The notes under the pieces: model-generated
The model's database searches: none
What the model saw: only the letters and a program-made list of their open reading frames with translations
Told to the model about the DNA's origin: nothing
Assembly (NCBI RefSeq): GCF_905163445.1
Contig: NC_053201.1
Span: 12,720,001 to 12,784,000 of the forward strand
Direction of reading: 5' to 3'
DNA: 64,000 bases
DNA from: Pararge aegeria
Taxonomy: Eukaryota; Arthropoda; Insecta; Lepidoptera; Nymphalidae
Translations under genes and position numbers: made by a program
Shown here: piece after piece, positions 1 to 12,879 of the stretch
Position numbering within the stretch: position 1 is the stretch's first letter
Layout of the letters: every line of letters begins with the position of its first letter

Positions 1-641
1 ATTGTACACAGAAAAAAGAATGGATACACACCAAAATAACTTAGTCTGGACCAGAGCTTCCTAACCTGGGTGCCTTAGAAGGTACAGAGGTGCGACGAGA
101 GTCGCTCAATTAAAAAATATATATATATTTTTTTTTGAAGTGAGTGCGCTTTGTGAAGAGGTGTCACAGTTCGTCCAGCACTTTAAAAAAATGTGTGTCA
201 AGCTCAGCCATCCTGTTGTTGAGTATTTTTATTTTACTTTAATCCTTTGTTAAAATTTATAATTTATTATGGTTTTATTAGTTTCATAATGAGGTTGTTT
301 TATCTGCCTAACTTACAAGTACCTATCAATTTTAACCAGCTAGGTTAGAGCGCGGATGCCGTGACCAATTTCTTAACTTATAAGTGCATCGCTAGCTTAA
401 TAAAGTTGGGAAACCCTGTTCTAGATATTTAAGCTTACAATGGCGGCATTACCGCAAAAGCAATCACTTCCATAAAACTCGCGATAGGAAATCCTGAGGA
501 ACTATTGGGAATTATTCGTATTTTTTTTAAATCCCACTTGAACCATTAGATATTTAGGGATAAAAAGTATATACATAGTAGGACACAAGCTATCTCAATA
601 TCAGTTTAGCTGTTAAACCATTTATCTCTGTTAAACTAATT

Positions 642-691
642 TAAACTCTTATGTGATGTCTAACCATCGTTAGACATCACATAAGAGTTTA
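642..691. repeat. Perfect hairpin, 23-bp arms, 4-nt loop
   Basis: taaactcttatgtgatgtct-aac / catc / inverse. No second copy of the arm seen elsewhere in the window. Confidence 0.95.
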
Positions 692-1674
692 TGAAACGTT
701 ATTTTGTTCTCTAAGAATCACCTAAATCACTAGGCATCGGATTAAAGCGATTCCTAGCTTTAGTGAAAACGGGCATAAAATATAGGTACTATTTAGCCTT
801 ATCGGGTATAGCGTTCAATTCCAGACGTAAGCGTAAACCCGTGTAAAAAATATATATTTGAAAAGCCATGCGCCTGATTACAGTCCATAATTTTCCACTT
901 TCCATCCTTCCCGACCCCTCTTAAGAGTTTAACAAATTTATTTCCTGAGAACATCGCATTAATTATATTCAAAAGCCTCCGAAGGCAAAAAGCTTTTATT
1001 GTAAATTGAAATTAATTTTTCGTAAATGAAACATTTTACAAAGGTCTCATACCTTTCACTGAGGAGACTAGATTTTCCGGTTAAAAATGCAGTAAGAAAA
1101 TTTTGCGCATCCAGTTTTGCTCATGAACACGTATTTTAACTTATGCGCAATAGGAATAGTGTAATGACGTACATTAAATTTATTATTTAATAATTTTATG
1201 GGGTCAAACATAACTGTTTCTGGGAGGGTACAAAACTGAACCAAATATTTCGTGAGCTGCCCCAGTGATGGTAAGTGGGAATCCATCGCCTGTAAACAGA
1301 TCAAACCTTCGCAGTATTCGGTATTTTAGACATGTCAATTCAGTGGAGTTTAAATATTTATTTGCAGCGGAATTGGCGCCAATTGGTTTTAAGATAATAT
1401 TCAACTTTGCCGCTAAAAACACAATAACAAAGTGTCTTTATTCCGTGAAAAAACTAAACTGATATAAAAGTGCCGGCGAGAGCGTTAAAACTAATGATTA
1501 AATTATACTCATTAGTCTTACCTACTCTTAAAGAAAGACGGTAGCTCGGGACATGAAATAAGAAAAGAAATAAATTGAAATGTTAGAAAAGGTGAGATGT
1601 AATTACTCAGAAAGGTAAAGTAGACTCGGAGTTGTTCTGTAGCGAAAGATAAAGTTTAAATTTATTACTTAAAA

Positions 1675-1815
1675 TGTTGTAGGGCTTCGGTTTCCCTTTC
1701 GGGATACAGAGTTCGATACCCAGCACGCACCTATAACCTTTTGGAGTTATGTGCGTTTTAAGTAATTCAATATCACTCGCTCCGACGGTGAAGTAAAACA
1801 TCTCATCAAATTTAA
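1675..1815 (+). mobile_element. SINE-2 head
   Basis: gggcttcggtttccctttcg / agagttcgatacccagcacg / gttatgtgcgttttaagtaa. Second tRNA-headed SINE family, whose B box is GAGTTCGAATCCC. Confidence 0.8.
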
Positions 1816-2287
1816 CAAACGAAAGTGAAATTGACTTGGCTATATTGGATAACCTACCATTTTCAGAAGTCAATTCGAGAAGTCTGCTACAATATTGATG
1901 TAGTCTAAAGCTAAGCCCAAAAAGTCACTTGACCTGGTCCGACTACAAACGAACCCATTTATGAAACAGGGTCAAATGCCACTACCAAGAAATACTGAAG
2001 GCAATTGTAGGAATTCCCTTACAACGTAAAGCAAATAGCGTCGACCTAAAAAGTGCTTACAACTAGTAAATATATTTACGGTAGTTTTCGTTGCCACGGT
2101 GAGTAAATCGTTTACATACTTTGTCGAATGTTTTTCCGGTACCAAAAGTAGCCCGTCCTTATCTTTGACCTTTCAAATAACTCTTATGCCAAAAATCAAA
2201 TCGATCGGTTGCTTACATAGGGCGTTAAGGAAGGTCAAACAAACAAACACTCTTCCGGATAAATAATTGTAACTAGTGCGTAGTGTG

Positions 2288-2320
2288 AGACGAGGAGAGG
2301 AGAGGAGAGGAGAGGAGTTG
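2288..2320. repeat. (GAGGA)n microsatellite
   Basis: Purine-only repeat of the 5-mer gagga, about six units, followed by a G-rich purine tract. Confidence 0.9.
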
Positions 2321-3159
2321 GGGAGCGAGGGGGAGATGCGGGGGAAAAATAATATGGTGGCAGGCACGCGCGCGGCAGACAGTTTTTTTTTAGTTTTGTG
2401 GTGATTAATTAAACGGGTATCACAATTTTGGATAACATCAAATAAGAGTGATTGTGTCCTACATAAACTCTTTTATTTGTTCCTGACTATTAATATTTAT
2501 TTATCATATTTTTTTTTTATTACTTCCTAGGAATTTATTTGATTATCTCTAAAATATAATTTTTATTAATACATAACTATAACCTAAAATAAACTATTTA
2601 AAAACTAAATAAAATCTAAAACGTCCTCGAAACCACCGCAGCGAGGCACAGTTCCTAAGATGAGATGACTATTAATATACATAATATTACTATGGATTAC
2701 GCTTCAGTTTTTCGGCAAACAAAACCGTCAAAACCCCCGATTTTAAAGCATTCTTCATTAGCGTTAGCGTGATGATATCTAGCCTATAGCCATCCTCGAT
2801 AAATGGGCTATCGAACAACAAAATATTTTTTCAAATCCAACCAGTAGAACCTGAGATCATCGCGTTCAAGAAAACGAACTGTTGTTATGATGTATCAAAA
2901 TAATAGAAGTACATATTAATATTTAGCAACTAGTAACGCTATCTATTGTTTAATGTAAAAATTATACTATTCTAATTATCTATTGTATTGTGTACCACAG
3001 ATACAATGACTTGTCATATGCTTTATTCTATTAAATTGATTTGAGTCCGTTAGCGACATTCACTTGTATGAAACAAGTGAACGTCGCCAACAGACTCAAA
3101 TACGAACAAACAAACTTCAGCTTTATATAATGGTATAAAAAACGCTTGTATGTATTGTG

Positions 3160-3522
3160 AAAAATTATGAAAATTAAGCTTAATTTGCTATACCTACTCC
3201 GCGAAAAGCAGGAGAATCTGTATGGTGTAATTAATCATTTTTTCAATCCTTATACTCCACACCAAACAGATCTTCGGCAATGTACCCTCTACGCACGATT
3301 CGCTCCGAAGCATCAAGAGCATCCTCAGGAGATGTTGACTTTACAATTAATAATTGTTAAACGTACCGAAGATCTGTTTGGTGTGGAGTATAAGGAGTGA
3401 AGAAATTATAAATAACACCATACATATTCTCCTGCTTTTCGCGAAGTGTAGCAAATTAAGCTTAATTCTCATATTATATCATGGATTTCCGCAAAGTAAC
3501 GCCTGCTTCTATCCAATAATGT
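3160..3522. mobile_element. Foldback MITE, near complete copy
   Basis: Both arms carry taagcttaatttgctata / gcgaaaagcaggagaatctg / ccacaccaaacagatcttcgg in inverted orientation. The right terminus ends atttccgcaaagtaacgcctgcttctatccaa|ta. The middle holds gcatcctcaggagatgttgac. No coding capacity. TA dinucleotides flank the family termini, suggesting TA target duplication. Confidence 0.85.
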
Positions 3523-6500
3523 ACTATCCAGTATGTATTGTAAATTAATACATTTCTTACATTGCAAATGCGCGGTAATAAAGCTTAGGTATACATGAAT
3601 TCGGTTCCTTTACAAGGTAACAGACGTGGAAATATGCAGCGGAACATTCTTGAATCTCATTCTCCGTGAGAATGATCGATGAGCTCCAACTCGAGAGCGA
3701 AATATTGTGCTGGAAGGCGATTCATTATTTATAACTGCGTATTTTGTTCTGAGAATTGAATATATTTAGAAGATATTGATAATACCGTGACCGAATATTG
3801 CTCTTTGTTGCCCGCGAATTCTGCTGCGTGGACATTTCTATGTTATTTTTTTTTTTTATCTACCACCAGTTAGCCCTAGATACTAGTAGAAGGAGTGGAA
3901 AAAAATTAATTCGCCATGTGGTGGCGGCCATCTTGGATTTGAAATTTATCTTAGTTTATTCTACTAGCCATTCCCCTTCATTTCGTGATACCATAAAAAT
4001 ATACAAATCGCCATTTTGTGGCGGCGGCCATCTTGAACCGATTTTCATAGAACATAGATTAATTCACCTTTCAAATAAAAATAAAAAAAACCAAAATCTG
4101 TTCATCCGTTTGTGCGCTACGTTGCTATAGACAGACACAAACAGACACGTCGAACTTATAACAGCCCTCCGTTTCAGCGTCGGGGGTTAAAAATGCAAAC
4201 GGAGAGAATTATCAATTCAATACCAGTGCCAGCTAGAATAAAATCAAAGAGAGATGGCAATTTAAATCGCCGTACATAAAGCGGTGAAAGGTCACCGGGC
4301 GTAGGAAATTGGGTCAACGCGATGCGATGGCGGTTGGACGGTGGAATTATTGAAAAACCTTTTTTTACCTACTATCCACTCGATAGCGAGATGTAACTGG
4401 GCCCTGTAGATTTCAAGTAATGTAAAAAGATTTTCTTAGAATTGCAACGTTTTCTGGGGACGACTCATTTCGATAATGTTATTGACGTAAGCAATACATT
4501 AATACTAACTGAAGAAATTGTATAGAATCGACAAAAATGATTGAGAATTCACAATGTGCAAGTCGCTTAACATCCCAGAGATTGTTTATTGTTTAATGTT
4601 TATTAATTGCTTCATGTACATACATAAGAGACATGACGCCCCACCGGGGCATTATTATTATTGCAATTGATTTAAATATTAAATATGTCAATTTAAAAAC
4701 TTAAAAAATAAAATATTAGAATTTGTGAACTTAAAACATGGGAATAATTTCGATTTACAATAATATAATTATTAGGATTAGGATTTAAAGTCACTTACAC
4801 TATTATTAATAATGGACAATTAATAATTAACATATCAATATTGTAGCGACTGGAAATGTTTAAAAAGCCCACCGCATCAAATGTTGCCGGTATCAAAAAC
4901 AGCCTATATATATTCCTGACCATATATAATCCATACATTCTATATCGGTACATAATCTATGGCGTAATTGAGCAACAAACAGCGATCCGAACTTTGCATT
5001 TATAATATTGGTATAGACGTATGTCCGTTTTCATTAACGTCGAACAAGGCCTTTATTAAGGAACGCCTAATTTAAGGAGATTCCTTGGCATACATCAACC
5101 GTTCACCAATAGATAGCTCCTAAGGGTTGGTGAAACTTTTTTCCATAGACATCGCCTAAATCACTTGGCTTTCGATGGAGGCGATGCCCATGTTAAGTGA
5201 AAACGGGTATTACTCCTATTGCTAAGAGAAAAAGAGCATATTTACGATTGCTGTGATCAGATTCAGAAATGGGATTATAACTTTTTTTTTAATATATTAT
5301 AGCGAGAAATTGAACAAGCGCAAAGTTACAGCACACAAGTTACTGCTAATATGTTGTCGGCTTTTCCAGACTATTATTTATCCGCCCCTCAAATAATGGA
5401 AACACTGAAGATAATGATCAAAATGATCTGAACTTAATTCACATCATGAATTCCTAAATATATAAATATGTATTACGATAATACACACATCGTCATCTAG
5501 CGTCTAAAAATAAGCAAGGAGAAATTGCTGTGTCTAAGTTTGTTGTGGGCTCTTCTTAGACCAGGGCACGTTTGGAACGCTCGTAGCTTTAGGTTAAGTT
5601 GGAGAACGAAGTTATCACCATCCCATTACAATTGTCTAAACATTTATGTGTGAACGCTACATAAGTGTCTGTGATAGGCCTACATGAATAAATAAGTTTT
5701 GAATTTGAATTTGGTACGAAATACAATATTATTATATAAGTATATGCTTGTTTTAAAAACAAATAAGTTCTTGTATTCTAAATGATACCAAATTCCTTTT
5801 ATAATACATGTCTAAATTATATCAAATATCTTTAATCGAAATTTATGTTCGAATTAAAACAGGCAAGGATAAAATAGTTGTTCTCATAATTACCAAATTT
5901 ATTTTATAAATAAACAAGTTAAGAGTATGGTTGTCTAACAATAGGAAAGGAGAAAATTCTTGTATTCAATATGATACGAAATTCCTTTTAGGAATACACA
6001 AAAATTACGCTAATCTAAAAACAGCAAGGAAGAAAATTCCCTCTTCATTCCTTATACGCTTACAACCACGCATGGCAACAATGATAGCAGTTTAAATTGG
6101 CGCACATAAAACTGTCAGGTCAGTGTGGAAAGGAAATTAGGCCAATGGCGGTCGGACGCAGGCATTAATTGAAAAGCTTTCACCTTCTATTGGTCAACTC
6201 TTGTTCATCGAGGTCGTAAATATTAGGGTTAGGAGTTTATACATAGATTTGTTTGTATTGAGTTTAGTGTTGTTTCATCAGGGGTTATCAGTTGACAGAT
6301 ATGTAGACCAGACCTATCACAGGCACTTTTTTGCTTTCATAGATATAATATGTTACCATTCCACTGTTACGCAGTTTCATACTTTTACAGTGATCATCGT
6401 TTCATTTATTAGTGGTTAAGATATGTTATTGTTCACAAATAAAATAAATAAATAAACTAAAAAAAAAAAAAAGTCATGTTAGGTGATGGTCATAGCTACA

Positions 6501-7164
6501 TTTACCGAAGTCTCTAGACCATAACAGAAATTCGAAAATTATAATTTTACAAAATGCCTCTCAGTGAGCCCGCACCCCTCACTAAAGGACCACAGCGCTC
6601 GCCACTGGAGATGGAGGTCGTCACTGTGTGTGCACGGATATGGCAAAATTTAACGTTTTTATAACGAAAACGCGTTGCACGCGTTCATTACGTTTTTTTT
6701 CCAAATTCAGTCGTAACCGTGCGTGCTGAAAAGTAGCCTATGTTTCTCTTTGTCCTTTTAACTAGCTCTATGCCAAAAATTAGGTTTATTGGTTGCAAGG
6801 TTAGGGCGCAAATGAAGAATAAAAGAACACATTTTCGCATTTATTATTTTGATAGCATACCCACATTTCCAAAAATGAGTTCCATTACAATGGATACCAT
6901 CTCATTTAAAAATTCAATTCGAAATGAAACCATCAATATTAAATTATTAAGAACAGGAAGTCTTGAGACCGTGAAGAGATAAAAGGATTTTCTCATTTTA
7001 CAATTCGATGAGCAAATTTCAGATTTCTCTCGGTATCGGTACTTCAGAGATCCTTCATTAAGTTTGTTAGCGAGCGACCCAGTTCGAAGATAAGTAGCGT
7101 CGTAAAATAAAAGATCGGTTTTCTCTAGCGACCTTATATATCAAATTAGCTTTCGGTTGCTTAT

Positions 7165-7430
7165 GCCCGATTTCGCTAAACCTACGCACCTCTAACTTTT
7201 CCAAGTTATGTGCGTTTCAACCAATTAAATATCGCTCGCTTCAAAACGATGAAGGAAAATACCGTGAGGAAACCTGCATGCCTGAGATTTCTCCAGAAAG
7301 TTCTCAAAGGTGTGTGGAGTCCATCAAGCCGCTCTGGGCCAGCGTGGTAGACTACCTTAACCCCGTCTCATTGTGGGAGGAGACACGTGCCCTGTAGTGG
7401 GCCGGTAATTGGTAATATGATGACGATGAT
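7165..7430 (+). mobile_element. SINE-2, near full length
   Basis: From tgcccgatttcgctaaacct through gaggaaacctgcatgcctga, gtgtggagtccatcaagccg and gtagtgggccggtaattggt to (GAT)n. Confidence 0.85.
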
Positions 7431-7472
7431 GATGAATATTATGAATGCAAAGTTTGGATCGATGTTTGTTGC

Positions 7473-8390
7473 TCAATTATGCCAGAACGACTGAAAGGAT
7501 CTGGATGTATAGATATAGAATATTTGGATGGTGATGATGGTGTTGAATAGCAAAAAGGCTGTTTTTAATACCGCTAAACATACGAATCCCATCAAAATTT
7601 CAACGCAAAGGAATGTCGCAGCTAACAAATAAAGGAACTTTACTTTGTAACACAATTCACCTGCCACAGAGGGTGGGAAATCCAAATTCCATTCGAAAAT
7701 TTGTGTGAGGTGATAAATCATAAAGATTGAAGATAGTAGATCCGACAAATACTGTAGTGTAAATTCTCATAAAAGTATATTCTGTAAGGCAGAGTTTTCC
7801 GTATCGAGTGTCGTTTGGGACCATGTTATCTGGCGAAAATATCAGCGGCAATACAACTTGTATAAAGCTGTTCACATTTATTGTCTATCCCGGAAAACAA
7901 AATTGCCGTCTTACAATTTGTACAACGTTATTTGCGACATCTGCATCAAAGGACTTTGTCAATCCTATTCGCTTTTTGACGCCACATGGATGACTCTTTG
8001 GACAATCCGTCGGAAAAAAATTAAAACACTGATGCTTATAACCATGTGTCTTAATCTCGCGGAAATTGTCATAAACGTATATTCTGTTGTGTAGTTTTCC
8101 GGGTCGATTGTCTTTTGGGATCATGAATCAGACGAAAATATCAGCGGCACTACAACTTGTATGACGCTGTTCATATTTGGATTCGTGGATTCCGAAAAAC
8201 CAAAATTGCTGTCTTACAACAGGTACGGTACAAAAGTATTTGTGTCATCCGGATCTAGAATATTCCGTACCATGCCCTGACACGCAGAACCCTTTGTCAG
8301 CTTTGTCAGTCATACTCGCTTTATGACGCCAAATGGATGACTATGTATAATCTGTCTAAACTCCGGACGAAAAGTTATACCTAACACTGA
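7473..8390 (-). pseudogene. Unidentified tandemly duplicated, membrane-protein-like relic
   Basis: Two ~302-bp direct copies (starting ~7769 and ~8071) share tatattctgt...tcatccatttggcgtc-type blocks. On the - strand the left copy reads VVLPLIFSPDNMVPNDTRYG then CLTEYTFMRIYTTVFVGSTI, and after a frameshift continues into a hydrophobic run (FLYLLAATFLCVEILMGFVC then LAVLKTAFLLF). The right copy holds NSVIQVVVPLIFSSDS with stops. It could be a decayed chemoreceptor or other polytopic protein, or transposon-derived; I do not recognise it. Confidence 0.35.
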
Positions 8391-8399
8391 TGCTGGCTG

Positions 8400-10080
8400 G
8401 ATGTGTCACAAACAATTAACGCTTAAAAATTAAATAAATAAAATAAATTTTAAATTTAATTTTTACTGAAATCTTGACCACCACCGCCATCTTGAAAACA
8501 CCGCCAAGGTTTATGCGGTTCCGGCCCGGAACTTTTCGGAGTTCCAACGAAGTGATTTCAACGAATTTCTTAGCAAGAATTCGTCAGACAACTGAACTAT
8601 TCAAAAAATCGCTGAAATTTTTGAAGAATTCTTGTGAGTTTCATGTGATTGCGTAAACAATGCATATTTATGCATCTCACAACAAAAGGTTACGCAGATT
8701 TCTATCAAAGTAGTATGAAGTGTTTTCGGGACTGGAAGCTACTTGTAGCACATAATATTCCACCTTGATTTATCCAATTTATTTAATTTTAATTACGTAT
8801 AACATGAATTTCAAAAGTCAGTTTTAATAAAAAAAATATATCTTGTTTGAAAAATTGTTTGCAGGTGATACATACGTCACGGCTCCTGTTTTAATCAAAA
8901 CAATATTATGGGAACCTCATGTCCGCATATAATGGGATTTCGCGATAATGTAAACAAAGTGAGTCCCCTTTTTGTGAAACTGAGGCTTAAAGGATTTAAA
9001 AGCGACTGATAGGTATTCTTCTTAATCACAGGAACGAATTTAATATGGCGAGGCGAATAGGAGAAGTTTATCCCCGTTACTTATTTACCATCATTTATTT
9101 GTATACATTTTTTTTAAAATTTTCAATAGTGTGAATTATAAAAGAAGGACAAACAACACTATTAAAAATTTATAAAAAAAAACCCTCTTCCGCTTGCTAG
9201 GCTTTTGAGTACCCAAGCAACCGGCGGTCAGGGCTCCAGAGTGAGGAACCTGCTCACAATACGTGCCGTTTTGAGAATTAATGCCCTCTGTATACTACCC
9301 TTGATCCAACAACCAAGCGAAACCTGCTTAAGATATTTGTCGTAGGTTTACGCGAGGAGACCATTGACTATAACAACTATCGCAACAATGAATGTTGACT
9401 CAACACTCCACTCCATATCCCCATTTATTTTTATCCTTTCCCCGGGGATATAATTGTCACCTGAGATGGTGACAATTATATTTTGTTATTTGGATATTAT
9501 TTAAACTTGTGCACCAGTGCTCTGAGAGTTGATAAAGCTGTGGGAGAAGATGCATTTTTATCCTTTCCCCGGGGATATAATTGTCACCTGAGATGGTGCG
9601 AGCTGTGCTGTGGTATGTTGAGAGGTCATCCAAAGTTCTCATATTAGTACAGAGTTAATAAATAATGATTATTTGTAAGTGCAGAGAGCTATTAAACTCT
9701 CCATCACACACTGAGCCAGCTATTAAGGTCACCTCCATTACTAGCCATCGCCGTAGTAATAAAGTGTAACAATGTAGAGGTTTTAGTCAACTTCTAAGTG
9801 CACTTAACTCAAACAATATAAGCTCGCCAAATAATGAAGCTATATTTTCAGGGAGTAAACTGAGATCTTGCAACATAAATAAGGCTGTGCTAATTGAAAG
9901 CACTTTCATATTTCTCCATTACGTTGCAGGGTATCTAGCACGAAATTTGAAATTAGGTTAACCAGTTGAAACATAAGTAATAACGACTAAGACACCGGGA
10001 GGTATCTTCTAGTTTCTCGAGTCCATTCAGGACTGAAGTGTATCATTTTTCAGATGGATACTTGTAGATAACCACCGGGG
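8400..10080. other. Gene-free stretch with short repeats
   Basis: No gene or complete transposon recognised. A 45-bp direct repeat (tttttatcctttccccgggg-atataattgtcacctg...) occurs at 9428 and 9553, the first with a 13-bp-arm palindrome (9449-9480). A related block is at 31745. Confidence 0.6.
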
Positions 10081-10086
10081 TTGCTA

Positions 10087-10590
10087 CGGCGTCACCGTGG
10101 GGAGTGGGGCGAGCGCGAGAGCTCGCCATGAGAAGAGCCCCAGGGCAAACAAAAGAGTGCAAACACACGAAGGAGGCCTTAACAGACCTCAACCCACGAT
10201 TAAGAACAAAATTACTGCAACTAAATCGGTCTAAACTAAGGACGGTTGTAGGTATGATAACAGGGCACTGCCCACTAAACAAACACCTTTCCATTTAAGG
10301 TATAACTGACAGTCCTCTCTGCAGAGCATGCATGGAGACGGAAGAAACACCGGTACACGTACTGCTCCAATGCAATGGAGTAGCAGAACAACGCGCAGCA
10401 CACCTTGGCTCCTCAGCAACACTCATTGAAGCACTCGGCGACCTGGGCGGCCTGCTCAGCTTCTGGAGTGAGCTCGTCTGGCTGGAGTGATCCAGCGGGG
10501 GGCCGCATCAGTGGCCACACCAACAACGGACGGTCCCAGACCAACCAAGTGCGGAAAAGGCCCAGAAGAAGAAGAAGAAGAAGAGCCCTA
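10087..10590 (+). mobile_element. 3' end of a non-LTR retrotransposon (jockey/R1-like), degenerate
   Basis: Translation gives RSKLRTVVGMITGHCPLNKH then, after a frame break, LCRACMETEETPVHVLLQCN and LGGLLSFWSELVWL: the RNase H-linked C-terminus with a C-x2-C...H...C knuckle typical of this clade. The 3' end is a (GAA)n tract. A further GC-rich piece of unknown origin follows to ~10710. Confidence 0.75.
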
Positions 10591-11118
10591 GGGCTCGACG
10601 ACATCGGAGGGGAAGTGGGGGACGTCAAGCCGAGGGCGCCTCCTTCGAGGATTCGGACCTCGGCTCGGATCGACCTTAATCTGACTGACAAAAGTGTATC
10701 GAAAGTGCACTAGTATTTTAATCAAAATACCCACCGGCAAAATGTCATGAACATTGGCTATATAATCAATCTATCAAATATAATTTTAATTATTTTTTGA
10801 AATCCATTTATTATTTAAATAACAATTACCTACCAGCACATTGCAAATGCTTATCAATTTAATAAAATATCTGGGACTTATCAATCTCCTGCCCGTTCTC
10901 CGTTATAATTCCTTAGTCGCCTCGTACGACACACGCGTGAAGAAGAGGTTTGGTGGTGACAACTGTATTCTTATCTGCCGTCACCACACGTCGTGACAGC
11001 AATCGCGTTACATGAAGTGCATTATTTCTTTCATTCATTCATACATTCACCAAGTGAGAGTGCATTCATGGGCTAACTTGTATTGGAATAAGTATAAAAA
11101 TAAAATCATACATTCACA

Positions 11119-11165
11119 TATCAAAGATCTTATATGTATGCTCTATACATATAAGATCTTTGATA
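11119..11165. repeat. Perfect hairpin, 21-bp arms, 5-nt loop
   Basis: tatcaaagatcttatatgta-t / gctct / inverse. Single copy. Confidence 0.95.
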
Positions 11166-11540
11166 CGCAAACTACGTCGCAAACTGATGAAGTCGGATCG
11201 ATAATGGGGGAGCGAGCTGCTCGCGTGGAAGCGATTCAATTGCTAACATCGTCAGAGGAAATTACTACGGTCGGTCTCGACTCTCGGTGCAGAATAGAGG
11301 CTTGTTTGTGTTGTACCTACTTTATTGTGCTCTGGCTCGGCTAGAAGTTACGTAATAATATGAACGTTGGATAGAAGCTGGCGTAACTTTCCGGAAGTGC
11401 ATGATAACGTTAAGCTAAATTTGCTGCTAAAAATTTATTGGTCTGGTATTCACAAATTATTGCATGGATTATTTTGGTCCCTACTAAAAATCAGCGTTAC
11501 AGTTTTCCTTGGCAGGTACCTACTGCTATGGTGCTGCATC

Positions 11541-11683
11541 CAGTGGCGTGCACTACATACATGCACAAAAGCACTGCATATCCAAATAATTTTATATAAC
11601 CCGTATTGGAGGGGAATTTTTCCATTTTATGCCATGTACCTGCTTTTTGGATACCCTGGTCAAAAACCCTGTGCACGCCACTG
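11541..11683 (+). mobile_element. hAT-like MITE, 143 bp
   Basis: Termini CAGTGGCGTGCAC and GTGCACGCCACTG are perfect inverted repeats. Flanking 8-mers gctgcatc / gctgcatt form an 8-bp target duplication with one mismatch, the hAT hallmark. No ORF of its own. Confidence 0.9.
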
Positions 11684-12215
11684 GCTGCATTACAAAGATG
11701 AGTCAGTCAAACATTGACCATAAAGACACAGCGTACATATTAAATGTTTTTCTTTCTTTTTCTTTATAATTATAAATTTATAACTGTATGTTTCTGTAAG
11801 ATTTATTGTGGTCAATATAGCTTATTATTATTATCATAATTATTATATCATAAAGTCGCGAATCGTTTAGAATACTCAAATTGCAATAACCGACAAGGGC
11901 TTGAATATTTTTGAGCTGGATCATCATCTATTTAACCTAAACTTATTTATGACCCAAAACAAGTAACATCTGCTGTAAGTAGCTGAGCAATTGGGAAATC
12001 TGCAGACTACTCGATGCAGCAGCATCACCTCAAGGTTACCATGTCTTGGAAATACCACCTACGAGTAAGTATGAGTATACTAAAATTCTCTATGCAAGCT
12101 AGTAACAACCACCATTTGTCAAATAGGAAATGAGCTGATTAACTCCAAATTATTGATCAGATCTTCATAAATTATAGCTAAGATCCTTCAGTCGTCAGAT
12201 GTCAAAAAATATTTT

Positions 12216-12620
12216 TTTATTCCACTACAAGTGAACCCTTGTTTGCATTCTCACCGGGTGGTCAGTGATGATGCAGTCTGAGATGGTAGCGGGCTAACCT
12301 GTTAGGGAGTATGGTAGTCATACCCCTAATCGGTTTCTACGCGACATCGCACCAAAACACTGAATCTTAGCGGCGCGTTTTTGTCTTTAGGGTGGTGACC
12401 AGCCACGGCCAAAGCCTCCCACCTGACAAAAGATATCTACATCGACATTAACAATCCATGGCATGGGTCTCCTCTCGGAGTGAGAAGGAATTAGACCACC
12501 ACGCTGGCTGTGTGCGAGTTGGTGGAATTCCAAGCATTCGGTAACATTATAGAGAACTATCGGGCAGGCAGGTTTCCTCACGATGTTTTTCTTCACCGTT
12601 AAAGCAAGCAATATAATATT
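12216..12620 (-). mobile_element. SINE-4 and SINE-2 fragments, reverse
   Basis: 12216-12430 is the complement of the SINE-4 family (gtggctggtcaccaccct...). 12430-12620 carries SINE-2 complements (gcaggtttcctcacgatgtt, cttcaccgttaaagcaagca). Confidence 0.7.
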
Positions 12621-12879
12621 GCTTTAATACCAATAAACAAGAAATACCGCAGCAAAATCGCTGCATGCCATCGGCAGATACAATGCCTTACATAAATAAA
12701 ATAATAGTTTTTTTTTTAAGCCGTTCTCTTAGCGACAGGGGATAGAAATGCAAAGCTATATAAGCGTTGTGCAATACCACCCTGTAAAATAAAGATCGAC
12801 TTTAATCGTATTAAAAGGCGACCTAGAAAATTGTTCTGCGCCGTAATACCCCACCTCCACCCAGCGCTCTATTCTTTTG

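Larger units (their letters stand above)
1..7160. other. Left-end intergenic/intronic repeats
   Basis: No gene seen. Contents: a perfect hairpin (642-691), a SINE-2 (1675-1815), a (GAGGA)n microsatellite (2288-2320), an RTE-like tail (2770-2920), an imperfect hairpin (3039-3099), a foldback MITE (3160-3522), two units resembling the 117-bp array (3900-4050) and a LINE-A tail (5535-5715). SAP47 downstream exons would be expected on the - strand here or further left, but none was found. Confidence 0.6.

Noticed and set aside
10405..10713. 102-residue + strand open frame and its - strand shadow
   Set aside because: Arg/Ser-rich translation of retrotransposon 3' end and GC-rich flank in the wrong frame; the RT C-terminus is in another frame.
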